From Branchiostoma lanceolatum (taxonomy: Eukaryota; Chordata; Leptocardii; Amphioxiformes; Branchiostomatidae), in NCBI RefSeq assembly GCF_035083965.1, contig NC_089735.1, forward strand, positions 17,601,594 to 17,665,593: a stretch of DNA of 64,000 bases, read 5' to 3'. The first letter of the stretch is position 1, and every line of letters begins with the position of its first letter. Shown in pieces: positions 9,990-22,100 of the stretch. The notes under the pieces were generated by a model, which did not search any database, had not been told where the DNA came from, and saw only the letters and a list, made by a program, of their open reading frames with translations. The position numbers were made by a program, and so were the translations under genes.

Positions 9990-11895
9990 TCAGGCCGCCA
10001 GGAGGCGCTTCTTCTGGACGTGATACGTCGTTGCCATGACGGCGACCATGACCACACCCACGGCGACGACAGCAATGGCGGCCACAACGAACTCCTCTGC
10101 CTCTGGAGCTGCACAGATAAAGAAACAAAAATGCAGGCTGTAAGTTCATCAATTCAGATCGCATGAAGAACCATCAAAAACCGAGCCAAAGGCACTATCT
10201 TTACCTGTATGTGTACATACATTAGTTTTACCGCAACATACATTTTCAGACGGAATCGAATGGTTGGAAGGGGTACAAAATGGTCCTTCTATTGTATCAA
10301 TTACAAAAACATTAAAAGAATCATGTTCATCTTCTCTACATAAAGAAATAAGGGCTTAATTTGCATATGTATAATTGCTATTTTTCGATATACCGCTCAG
10401 TTACATGTCACGTGTTTGAGAGTCCTATCATGGAATGCGGATTCCTAGACCATCCTTATCAATTATACAAATTAGTCGTTAGGGGGCCCAAAATCTAAAC
10501 ATTTTAGGTCTGTCAGGACCTACCCACATACTAATATAAATACCAAGACAATCCACCCAGGCGTTCTAGAGTTATCGTGTTCACACACAGAAACACAGAC
10601 ACACGGATGCTGCCGAAAACATAACATTATTGGCGAAGGTAAAGATAATTAACAATTCGTAAAAACACAAATGAACTTTGATGCTATGAAATTATCTTTC
10701 AGTAACACTATTCGCTATTGGCCCAGCAGACAATTGCTTCCCGTCTTACCGAAGTCCTCTGTCTCCTCTGCAGCCCTCCTGACGCGGTTGTTCCGAGCGG
10801 TGCCGCTGCTCAGGAGCGCCGTGACGACACAGTTGCCCAGCTCCTGCTCCACACAGCTCTTATAGTCGTCCTTGTCACTCTCACATGGAACTGGGGCTTC
10901 TAAATGAACGTCTAACATGACAAAACGTTTCGAGTTAGAATTTCAGAAATGGCTCAAGTTCATTCCACATTTTCACATGCTAGCCTGCAGCATAAAAAAA
11001 GCTGCTAGTTCAGTTTGACAGGTACCATTCTTACAATGAAAGTATTTTAATGCGGAGATAAGTAAATTAACATAAGTAAAACAAGAGTCCGGATTCAGGG
11101 TAGGTAATTGGCCCCAGCCCAATCTCTACCACACCTTCAAGATGGGGGTGTCATTCTGTAACATTACACTACCTAGAAATACTGCTACGGTGCCCAAAAT
11201 CAATGTGCATCATCTCGCCCATACTAGAAGACAACATGCATTTAGAAGTACATACAGATGCTTCAAGGGGATCTTGACTTATACAAGCTGCAACCACACA
11301 GACACTACAAACCGCAATACCCCTGTAAAGGGTAAACCTTCTTCACGTAGGTAATTAATTAGATCCTCTGCTTGTACCAGCTATGCAGCCATAATGTAGG
11401 TATAATACATGTACCTACATTGGCAAGGAAATATTTTTGGAAAATACGTTTTAGTAGATGATAAATGTATGGAGACAGAAGCACTTCTACCTGCTGCCAG
11501 ATCCTCATCGATCGCTCCGTCGCCATCATCGTCCAGCCCGTTCGCCAGCTCCTCGTCAATCCGCCCGTCACAGTCGTTGTCGACGCCGTCGCCGGGAACG
11601 GTAGCGGTGGCCGCGCAGGGCGCAGCGATCTGGGCCAGCCTGAGGCCTCCCGGGTAGCCGTACGACTCGGGGGAGGTGAAGCCGTACACGGAGATCCCGA
11701 AGGTGACGATGGGGGAGGTGTGGACCAAGGTGAATGTACCGTTGCCGATGTCAATGGTGGCGCCTGATAGGATGGTGCCGGGGATGGGCGTCCAAGTCAG
11801 GCCTGGGTCGAGAGGGTTGCCGTTCAAAAGCAACCCACCCTTCTCAGAATCCTAGAAATATCATTTTTATTAATCAATCAATCACCCAAACAATT

Positions 11896-11930
<35 letters not shown>

Positions 11931-14900
11931 TGAATATAACGTTATATCCACTCTTTTTCTTTAACACATTTTAGCGAGATAGCCCATAGCACTCAAGACC
12001 ACGAGTTATTAAGGTTATGACTGTCTGGGAAATGTTGCAGGCCTTAAGATGGCTCATTCATGTAAGCATATATTCACACAACGAAGAGGTATCAGTATCA
12101 CAACGCCCATGGCCATCTGTAAGATGCTAACATTCCCTCTGATGAGAGTTATGTGGTACAAGACCATTTGTGGCTTAAGGTTTTGTTAAAAAAGACATAT
12201 GCGTTATTACGCATGTACAATGTCGTTTTAAGTTTTCTTTTCTACACAATGTGTGATTCAAATGCTGGGGTGATCACCTCAATCGCTATGTTGACATGAT
12301 GCGTCAGTTTGTCGGGGCTGCTGACTAGCTGAGTGGTGGCGAAGGTGTAGTCAGCCGCGAACTGCTGCAGGGGCGGGATCATCAGCATGAAGGGGTCGGT
12401 GTCCGTGTTGTCGGCGTCACCGGTCTTACTGTGGATAGGTAAGGGAAGGACTTTTTTTTCAATTCTTATATCAAGGATAGATGTGCCAAAATTGTTATTG
12501 GGATAGAAAAGACCAGAGGAGATTGTTATTAAAACAGACCACGTCTTTATGAATACAAAATCAACAAAATTGTTGTGATGCCCCTTCATGAAGACCCATG
12601 GAGTGTGATGCATGATGGGAATCATCCCTTAAGTGTTAGTTCCTATGGGGTAATTGTTGAAGTTCCAGATCAATTTTGCGGTCAACTCAAACGAAGAATT
12701 AAGTTGCTAAGTTTGAGAAAAACTATTCAAACAAAGGCTACAAACATTATTTCATTGGACCTAGCTTTCCTAAGAGCCGCCAATATTTTGTGAGGGCCTT
12801 TTTTTCAAGTCGTATGGGTTTCAATGGGATGATTGACAAAGATCGAAGTCCATTTTCGACCCAAAGTAAGTGGAAAATATAGTTATCAAGGATGCAAGTT
12901 GACAAACAAGTATCCAGAAACAAATTGCAAAGGCAAATTTTAAGCTCAACGAAAGGTTTCTTAAGAGCTGCAGAGTTGAAGTTTGTCCAATGGTTATTCG
13001 TGATATAATATGTTACACCTGGCTTATTTCAATATTGATGCTGTATAATGTAACTGCTGCCTAATCCAGGTTCAAGGTCAAGTTGCCAATGCAATTACGT
13101 TCTTGGATTCAGAAAAATATTTTCAGCCGAACTAGAATACTCTCCTCTGGTCTTGTATATGGCTTTAAGGCAGCGTGATAGTGCTCAATGAAAAACTCAT
13201 TAGTGATACCAAAAGACACCTACATGTATCTGTACGTAACAGCGCACAGTAAGCGTGTGTCGTACAAAATCGGCTTCTGGCAGTATGTTTTCTTTTGCAA
13301 GTTTGAAGATGCATATATTATACGAAAGCAGAAAGAGTATCAATGACTCGAATAATTAGCTGTGAAATACACGTGTCTAATGCTCACAACAAACTACCGT
13401 ACCTGTACTGCATCAACAGCACCGGTTTAGTTGTGACGACATGAAGGTACTTCTTAGTCCCGCCGTGAAACTCCCAGAACTCACCGGTGTCGATAGTATG
13501 GGTGTTCATGTCTGTGACGTCAACCTGAAAGATAACGAAAAAAACATTTACGATTAAAGATTTGAAAGGAAGACTTTCCAAAGTATTTTAGCACAACCAC
13601 GTGAAAAGGACAGATACGAATGTGATACCTTATTCTAATCACATGTATAGCATTTTTAGATCCACGTTAGATTCCAAAGGTGCTATCTATTTCTGAAAAA
13701 AACCCCACATGCATCTGATTGTGTTAATGATCTGTGGCAGTGAAATATCACTAACATATCAATTTCATCTACAATTATCATGTTTATCTAACGGTCTACC
13801 ATTATCTTAGGTTCATGTACTAATGCTCAGATAAGCAATCAAGTGCATTCTAAGTTTCTTACCAATTCTAGTTGGTAACGTATTGTTTTATTTTTGTATA
13901 CCGAAGTTCTCTTCTGTTGGATTCCCTATGAGAGAGCCTAACCTGTGTGTTGTCCCTAGCAGCGATGACCCTAAACTTGTCCCCCGACGACCTCTTTGTC
14001 AGCGGCACGGTGACGAACTCCTTCCCCCAGGTGTCCACGGGTGGGATCATCTCCACTATGTGGTCTCCTGTTCCAGACTGCCCGTTACCAATGACGACGA
14101 AGAGATTGCCACTCAGGACAGCAACGTTCTTGTCGGAGGTGATCTTGGACCCTGTACAAAAATACCCAAAACAGTGCGTGTTGTTACATGATACAGATCA
14201 GAGAGGATAACAATGTTATTTTATTACTTTCAATTAGCCTACGGGCAGGAATTTAAAATAAACTTTCATCATTTATTCACAACCAAGACATACAATCACA
14301 GCCGACGTTTCGGTGACCGTCTATCACCTTCGTCAGGGCAATTCTGACTGCTATTACTGCACACAGCAGGCTAGGTGTCGCTGCTTACAATGCATTCCCA
14401 AACATATATGCGGCCCAAACGTAAAAATTGTCATATACATGTATACAATAATGATAACTACCGTTTTACGTTTTGGAATTTACTGTAAGCACCGACACCA
14501 TGCCTGCAGTGTGCAAGTCAAGAACTACACTGAGGCAGGTGAAAGACGGTCACCGAAACGCCGGCTGTGATTGTATTTTTGGTTGTGAATAATAACCTTG
14601 TTATCCAGTGGTTCCTCGACCTGATTGAATAATTCACGGATACAGAGTAGACAGTCTTCAAGCTATCATCATTACAAGGATGTGCATTTTCGTACACACT
14701 AGATTTCATAGCTTGGTTCCTCACACATTGCATTTCTTTTATATGAATATCCTGCTCCACTAACCTGTCAAGTCGTCATCACTCTGCACCTGTAGAGTCT
14801 CCAACCGATCTAGAGTGACATGGATGTGCTGTCCGGCCGTGTACGCGGTTCCGTTAAACGTCACGTCCTGCGTCGGCACGATGTTGACGGTCGTTCCGTC

Positions 14901-15786
14901 GCTGACGCCGACGACACCGAACTGTGATGGGTCGTTGGAGCTCGGACTGTAGCAGGACACGTAGTACTTCGTCCCCAACACGTCGGTAGGAAGGGCCAGG
15001 TAGGCGTCAGACGAGGCGCTTTCGGCAAACACTCCGTACACCACGATCTCAGCGGTGGCGGTGATGATGATGCCGGTGCTCTGCTTTGCGCTCCCGCGCA
15101 GCTCCGCGGCAGTACGCGGCACGTGAACGGTGTTCACCTAGAGAGACACACGTGAGAGTGAGTGAATCACTCTATCAAAACAAGAACGGCTGATTGTTTG
15201 GATAGATATTGAGACACCGGTTGCAGGCAGGCCTAGTCTTGCCAAACATGTCAGCCAGTCTAACAAAACATTTCTAGCCAGCGGGCCAATCTACCAGCCG
15301 ACAGCACAGAAAGGTACAAATTAAGGACCTACCTCTCCGAACTTGATGTCAAACGTTTGTTGAAACCCTGCAGCAGGTATTTCCACATTGACAGTGGCGG
15401 GAGTCTGAGTAGTTCCCGCCACCAGAAGCCTGGGGTCGACCAAGTCACGCTGCTTGTTCTCCGTGAACGTCAGAATGAACTCTGTGCCCTTGTTGTCGCG
15501 GGCACCTGACAGTGTATACAAAGGATCAAAGGTGTTCCGCGGTAACAGAGGACATTTTCTTGTAGCCGCGTTGCTGTTGATCTGATGCCAATGATTGCTT
15601 GGTTCAATGCATCTTCAGAAGAACAAATAAGACGAAAGAGAAAATAACATTTTTCTCATTCTTCTAGGCCCTGTCGGAATTTGTACATTTTGCGTCGTGG
15701 TACGTCCAACACACAAGCACAAATGATAACTCACCTTGGCCTGCTACAACCAGGATCAGAACAGCAAACGCAGAAATAGCCTTCAT
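9990..15786 (-). CDS. Membrane-anchored IgGFc-binding-domain protein, paralog B (9 exons, complete)
   Basis: Coding exons: 15735-15786, 15333-15505, 14765-15137, 13943-14151, 13403-13524, 12278-12428, 11491-11851, 10750-10899 and 9990-10108, for 569 residues. Every exon from 2 to 9 has the same length and phase as in paralog C, and as in A except exon 8. Signal peptide 1-17; IgGFc-binding-type ectodomain in exons 2-6; calcium loops DNDCDG 451-456 and DDDGDG 467-472; cysteines 486, 496 and 504; RVRR 519-522; transmembrane helix about 537-558; tail HVQKKRLLAA. Exon 6 ends at a weak donor (GTGATC) that the other paralogs do not share. The 5' half of exon 7 and the end of exon 6 are B-specific, while the 3' part of exon 7 is nearly identical in all three, which suggests gene conversion. 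Function is inferred as surface or shed recognition or mucosal binding; the ligand is unknown. Confidence 0.88.
10330..10640 (+). repeat. Interspersed repeat copy in paralog B intron 8
   Basis: Shares GTTTGAGAGTCCTATCATG, GGGGGCCCAAAATCTAA and TCTAGAGTTATCGTG-type blocks with the copies at 300-1200 and 26390-26905. Same orientation as the lectin intron copy. Confidence 0.55.
11871..11932. repeat. (TCAA)n microsatellite beside exon 7, paralog B
   Basis: Interrupted TCAA/TTAA tetranucleotide run about 20 bp outside the exon 7 acceptor (next to 11851). Positional equivalent of 4709-4742 in A and 20479-20498 in C. Confidence 0.85.
12429..13402 (-). other. Paralog B intron 5, nothing recognised
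   Basis: 974 bp between exons 5 and 6. No repeat family from elsewhere in the window, no RNA and no coding potential was recognised. It is much longer than the matching introns of A (181 bp) and C (217 bp), so an insertion is likely, but its borders are not visible to me. Confidence 0.5.
14229..14595. mobile_element. Inverted-repeat element with a LINE-like tail in paralog B intron 3
   Basis: Arms 14275-14340 and 14533-14593 are reverse complements; each holds TACAATCACAGCC, then GACGTTTCGG or GGCGTTTCGG, then TGACCGTCT. Immediately to the left, 14231-14265 reads CAATTAGCCTACGGGCAGGA and then an AATAAACTTTCA tail. That closely resembles the 3' end of the LINE at about 18588-18628. There is no ORF. 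It could be two adjacent insertions or a foldback element next to a LINE-tail fragment. Confidence 0.6.
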
Positions 15787-16128
15787 CTTGCGTCTCTAGA
15801 ATTCAAAAGATCTGACGTTGGAATTTTCAGTCGAAATGAAATGCACGTTTTCAAAAATCAAAGTATAATCGCACCCAAAGTACTGTATACGGTATAATCG
15901 CACCCAAAGTACGGTCCATTCACCGTGCATCATTTTGCACCTCATGGACCTGAGGCACCATGGGAATCAGAACTATTTGAATATAAGTGCAACTGTTGCG
16001 ATGTGTTTGATCTCGTCATTTAACCGGCCTTTACGACACCCTGCCCCACAAACTCAAACATCAACTATCAATAATCAGAAGAGCAGGTTTGGCTAACTAC
16101 TTGTTAGTGCATTTGATCAAGTGTACTC

Positions 16129-16268
16129 ACATAGGAATTGGTCTACCGGCGCCCAAGACAAACTGTGTAGCACCCCCAAGGCACGTGTAAACACAGTCAG
16201 TACCGAGGTAACGTCTCAACGTTAAGAAAATAGCCCCTCCCCTTTGTTTGCATTTGTGATAGACATTG
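16129..16268 (-). promoter_or_regulatory. Putative 5' untranslated exon and promoter of paralog B
   Basis: A GTGAGT donor (GT at 16129-16130) follows a segment with GGGCGCCGGTAGACCAATTC on the gene strand. A near-identical segment and donor lie upstream of C (donor 23937-23938). About 108 bp further upstream is the motif CCCCTTTGTTTGCAT (16239-16253) within a longer block conserved between B and C. No TATA box is obvious. A non-coding first exon is inferred. Confidence 0.5.
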
Positions 16269-16489
16269 CCCTGTGTGCCCATGGCTCTTGGTGCATCTAG
16301 ATCTTAAATTCCGTTGTTCCGTTGTGAAGGATTTGGAAACAGCTTGTATGATTTACCGTAACATGGACTGCAAAACGTCATAGTATATAAGTCGTTGTGT
16401 TATTGTATTCTCACGTTGCTCTTCTTTATCAAGTAGAAAGAGACTAAAGCGGCTATTACCACGTCGTGACGTACGTCTGGGGATCTAAA

Positions 16490-18640
16490 CCCTTTGGACA
16501 CTCCGATTAGTAAAAATGAAATCAAACAAGCAATCTCTAAACTTAAGAACGGCAAAGCCTCGGGTAGTGATCTCATTCGCAATGAGATGCTCAAATGCTC
16601 AGTGCACATCATTTTAGTACCGTTAGTCAAACTTTTTAATCTATTCCTGTCTGCAGGATACTTTCCCCAGGAATGGTGCAAGAGCCACATTGTTGCACTA
16701 CACAAAGGTGGTGCAAAAGATGACGCAAATAACTACAGGGGAATTTCGGTGACAAGCTGCTTAGCCAAGCTATTCACCTCTGTTATAAATACAAGACTTA
16801 CAACATATTTAGATGAATACAAACTAATCTCTCCTAACCAGGCAGGTTTTCGGAAAAACTTTGGTACAAACGACAACCCATTTGTTATGGACTCCTTGAT
16901 TGGTAAATATATATCCGGTAATAAACGGCTCTACGCCTGTTTCATAGATTTTAGAAAAGCGTTTGACTCCGTTTGGCGCGAGGGGCTCAGATTCAAACTA
17001 CTTAACTCGGGAATAGGGGGGAACTTTTACAACGTAATCAAATGTATGTACGAAAAACCCAACACTTGCGTCAAAACGCCTTCCGGCCTAACACCACCTT
17101 TCGTCACTAATGAGGGTGTTAGGCAGGGCTGTAATTTAAGCCTTACACTTTTTAACTTATTCATCAACGATTTAGTGCAGGAGTTAGACCATATAGAATG
17201 TTCACCACCCACTCTACATAACCTATTGGTATCTTGTTTGCTATATGCTGACGATGTCGTTTTATTTTCTGAATCCGATAAGGGATTACAGTGTACCATA
17301 GACAGACTAAATACGTTTTGTTCTAAATGGAAGCTGCAAGTTAACCTAAAGAAAACTAAAGTTATCATCTTCAACAAATCCGGACGATCCTTCCCAAAAC
17401 TAACTTTCTTGTTCGGACAGGACAAAATAGACATTGTTTCCTCATACTGCTACTTAGGCATAACAGTAACATCTTCAGGCAGCTTCTCTTTAGCCAAAAA
17501 AACAACTGTCAAACAAAGCCCGTAAAGCCATATACAGCTTCAAATGTCTAACTCGCTCATCAGTTTCGCCCGATAGTTTACTGAGGATATTTGACTCATA
17601 TTTCAAACCCATCCTATTATATGGATGTGAAATTTGGGGTACCGAGAGACTGAACGACACGTCACCGATTGAAATTACACATAACCGTTTTTGCACAAAC
17701 ATTCTTGGTGTTTCCAGGAACAGTAGTAATATAGCAAGTAGATCCGAATTAGGTAGACTCCCTCTGGACATTGAAATTTCTGTCCGTCTCATTAAGTACT
17801 GGTTACGCTTGATACAATTGGACATCGCCACGCACCCATTGCAGAGAGACGCACTCCTATTTCAGCATAGCTCTGTTACACATACTAATAGCCGTAGAAA
17901 AACATTGTTACAGCGAGTTAAAGAAATCCTTGATTGTAGCGGTTACTCATATCTGTTATACTCTGATAGCTCACTCTGTGACCCCAAATATGTATGTACT
18001 CTGATAAGGAACAGAATTTCTGATATGTATATCCAGACATTCCTTCATAATCTAAGTGCCGATACAGGTAAACTGAGATTTTATAAAACTTGTAAATCTG
18101 TATACACTAGAGAGAGGTACCTAGAACTTGCTGATTTTGAGTCGCGCTCGGCCATCAGCAAATTAAGAATCAGTGCTCACTCCCTAGAAGTAGAGAGAGG
18201 ACGATATAAGAGTTTACCAGTGTGCCAAAGAATGTGTAAATACTGTACGTCCAAGGCGGTGGAAGACGAAACACAATTTATTTCCAAGCGTATATTTAAC
18301 AGTGACGAAAGAACCGAATTATTTAAACAAGTTATCACGAAATATCCCTACTTTTGCACATTCACGGATGAACAAAAAGCTACCTTTCTCTTGAAATCAC
18401 AGAACCCACAAATACTAGAAAAAGTGGGACTTTTCGTCTTCCACTGCTTCCAAAAAAGAAGTCAAACCCAGCTAATTTAGATATAGCCAACAATTGTATA
18501 TAGTACCAGTAACCTATTGTTACAGCAAAGTCAGACACAGTTTACTGACGCATGTATGTTTTTCCTATGTTTTTATCATGTATTTGCAATTAGCCCACGG
18601 GCATGAACTTGCAATAAACTTCACTCTAAAAAGGAGCGTT
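16490..18640 (+). mobile_element. 5'-truncated non-LTR retrotransposon (LINE), frameshifted
   Basis: 16494-17525 encodes a reverse transcriptase with recognisable motifs: NYRGISV, FIDFRKAFDSVW, GVRQGC and YADDVVLFSES. The frame breaks in an A7 run at 17496-17502. Downstream, one frame stays open from about 17503 to the stop at 18480 and carries the thumb/C-terminal part with a CKYC-type cysteine pair. There is no endonuclease region, so the copy is 5'-truncated, and the catalytic YADD is intact. The 3' tail ends around TTGCAATAAACTTCAC (to about 18640). The clade is uncertain; the RT resembles marine-invertebrate L1/Tx1-like or I/Nimb-like LINEs. It is a pseudo-copy and is not expected to be autonomous. 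Confidence 0.85.
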
Positions 18641-19034
18641 TTTTGAATTTTCACATTGGAAATGGGAACGTGACCATGCTTGAGATCATCCTTCAAGAAA
18701 AAAAATGATATACATTTCTCATGACATGTTCAGGTGACGTTTCAAAGATGCATGGCACTTTTGAAATATCAACATTCCCTCAATGCTGTGCTGATTTTAC
18801 ATACCTACAAAATTGGCATTCTTAATTTCGTGTCAAAAAACCTACTAATTGTCGGTTTTTGGGGTCATTATTTGTTGAACACAAGGTACAAAATGTACCT
18901 CTATGTTGATGAACAAGGAAGTGATCAATATCTTCTAAAACCGTGACCGCAAATGATACCATCTATTAGCCACGATATTATCTATTAGTGAAATGTGCAA
19001 AAGAAAGTAACAACAAAGTTTGTGATTCAGTATG
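18641..19034. other. Duplicated 5' flank resuming after the LINE
   Basis: The stretch contains blocks (GATATACATTTCT, TGTTTCAAAG-like, TCAACATTCC, then ACAAGGTACAAAATGTACCT) with counterparts in the same order upstream of paralog C at about 24650-24900. It therefore belongs to the tandemly duplicated flank and marks where the homology resumes after the LINE. Confidence 0.6.
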
Positions 19035-19154
19035 TTTATTTATGTAATATGTTTTAGGCATTAATATAGGCAACTACGTATTAGTTCGTTCACCAGGTAT
19101 TATACCGAGATCAGTTTAGAATGTATATTGTTGAGTATTTTGCATGGAGGCCAA

Positions 19155-22100
19155 TCAGGCCGCCAGGAGGCGCTTCTTCTGGAGGTGATACGTCATCGCC
19201 ATGACGGCGACCATGACCACACCCACGGCGACGACAGCAATGGCGGCCACGACGAACTCCTCTGCCTCTGGAGCTGCACAGATAAAGAAACAACAGCACA
19301 GACTTTAGAATCCCATTAAGTCAACGCGCATGAAGGACAAAAACACTAGCCAATGATACTGTTACCTTATGACATACTGGTTCAGTTCACTTCAGTTCAT
19401 CCTCAATGAAGTGATACGAGACCTACTGGTATTACACTGATAGATGATGTAGTTTTTTTGTAGTTTCGCCACAACAGACATTTCCAGCCAGAGTCGAATT
19501 ATTGAAAGACATTCCGAGCAAAACAGTCTTTCTCTGGTATCCGTTACGAAATCCGCGTCAGGTAAATTTGGTACCAATCAGTAATGCAACAATTACTACC
19601 AATACAGATGAACGTTCATGCTTGCAAGAAACACTAATTGCCATTGGCCCAGCAGACAGTGTCACCCAAGGTTCCCGCCTTACCGAAGTCCTCTGTCTCC
19701 TCTGCGGCCCTCCTGACGCGGTTGTTCCGAGCGGTGCCGCTGCTCAGGAGCGCCGTGACGACACAGTTGCCCAGCTCCTGCTCCACACAGTTCTTGTAGT
19801 CGTCCTTGTCATCTTCGCAGGGAACTGGGGCTTCTACATTAATTGGGAACATTACAACAAATTCTAGTCAGAGTCTTTTAACAGGAACAAGTTCATTAAA
19901 CGTTTTCAAGCACATGACAAGCATCAGCTACCTTCATCAGATAGTAATGAACCTTTTCTATGTACCTCTGTGGCAATAAGGCGATCCCAAACTAACTTTA
20001 CTTCAGTTTAGTTGGCCATTACCATTCTCACTGTTAAGGTTTTTTTGATATCAGGGATGAGAAGATGAATTTTTGTATGAGTGATGTAAGGGAAATTGAT
20101 TCTTACGTGCAGCCAGATCCTCATCGATCGCTCCGTCGCCATCATCGTCCAGCCCGTTCGCCAGCTCCTCATCAATCCGCCCGTCACAGTCATTGTCGAC
20201 GCCGTCGCCGGGAACGGTAGCGGTGGCCGCGCAGGGCGCAGCGATCTGGGCCAGCCTGAGGCCTCCCGGGTAGCCGTACGACTCGGGGGAGGTGAAGCCG
20301 TACACGGAGATCCCGAAGGTGACGATGGGGGAGGTGTGGACCAGGGTGTGGGTGCCGTCGGGGATGTCCAGGCGGGCGCCAGACCAGGTAGTGCCGGGGA
20401 TGGGCGTCCAAGTCAGGCTGGGGTCAAGGGGATTGCCGTCCAAACGCAGCCCGCCCTTCTCAGAGTCCTAGAACCATCGGATCAATCAATCAATCAATGA
20501 AGCACATGTCTTTATAAACATTTGTGTGGAAATCAACACCATTGTCATCACCTAATCCACTAAACTAATTCCAAAGTGACGTTGCTCGTCTTCCCGCAAA
20601 AGAGTCGATGATTTATTACCTGCCAACCATCTTAAGTGTAGTAGTAAAGAAATGTGTCTATAGACAACTCGAATATGCAGCGCATTTAAGATTACGCACA
20701 CATATATATAGGGTCTTCAGCATCATATGCTGATTATATCGTACTGACTGTCGTTATAGTTCCTTACTTGTATGGCAATATTGACGTGGTGAGTCAGTGA
20801 GGAGGGGTCAGATATCAGCTGAGTGGTGGCGAAGGTGTAGTCAGCCGCGAACTGCTGCAGGGGCGGGATCATCAGCATGAAGGGGTCGGTGGCTGTGTTG
20901 TCGGCGTCACCGGTCTTACTGAATGAGTGAAGGAGGCAAATAGAGTGGTGACTAACAAACTCTAAAAACTATCAAAATTACTTCAAGGGTTGCTTTAGTT
21001 AGAGGATATATTAACTGAGATCGTTTTCTAGACTTCGAACGCACAAAATTCATAACGTTGACATTGTACAAAATGACACGATGCATCGTATGTACATTAT
21101 CATACGAGCAAATACGAGTAAAAAGACTAACCTACCTATATTGCATCAACATCACCGGCTCATTTGCAACCACATGAAGGTACTTGCCAGATCCCGCATC
21201 AAACTCCCAGAACTCACCGGCGTTCAGAGAGTGGGTGTTCTTGTCTGTGGCGTCGACCTGAAATACGGTTAATATTTGCAATCTAGACTTTCAATCACCA
21301 TTTTTGACAATCTATTTCAGCATAAACACATGGAAAGATGCCACTTATTCCAATAATATCATTGCTGAGATCTACGTTACATTTTTGTGGCTTGAGGAAG
21401 AAACTTGCAAACATGTAATTTTGTATACCAAAGTGCCCCATTACTTCTGTTGGATTCCCTGTAGGAAAGCCTAACCTGTGTGTTGTCCCTAGCGGCGACG
21501 ACACGGAACGTGTCCCCCGACGACCTCTTTGTCAGCGGCACGGTGACGAACTCCTTCCCCCAGGTGTCCACGGGTGGGATCATCTCCACTATGTGGTCTC
21601 CTGTTCCAGACTGCCCGTTACCAACGACGACGAAGAGATTGCCACTCAGGACCGCAACGTTCTTGTCGGAGGTGATCTTGGAACCTGCAGGATGCGGCAA
21701 AATCAAGCGTGTTGTTACATAATACATAGTAGATAGTCTTGTAGCTATTGCAATTACGTTGAAGTTATCTCTTGATGTCTCATACATTGCTCTTTCTTTT
21801 ATAATCCCCCCCTCCGTACACAAACCTGTCAAGTCTGCATCACTCTGCACCTGTAGAGTCTCCAGCCGATCCAGAGTGACGGTGATGGTCTGTCCGGCCG
21901 TGTACGCTGTCCCGTCAAACGTCACGTCCTGCGCCGGAACGATGTTGACGGTCGTTCCGTCGTTGACGCCGACGACACCGAACTGTGATGGTTGGCCGGA
22001 GCTGGGATTGAAGCAGGCCACGTAATACTCGGTCCCCAACACGTCGGTAGGGAGGGCCAGGAAGGCGTCAGAAGACGCCGATTCCGCGAAGACGCCGTAC

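Noticed and set aside
16400..16705. Minus-strand ORF at the LINE 5' border
   Set aside because: Spans the junction of flank and LINE and is antisense to the reverse transcriptase; no domain.
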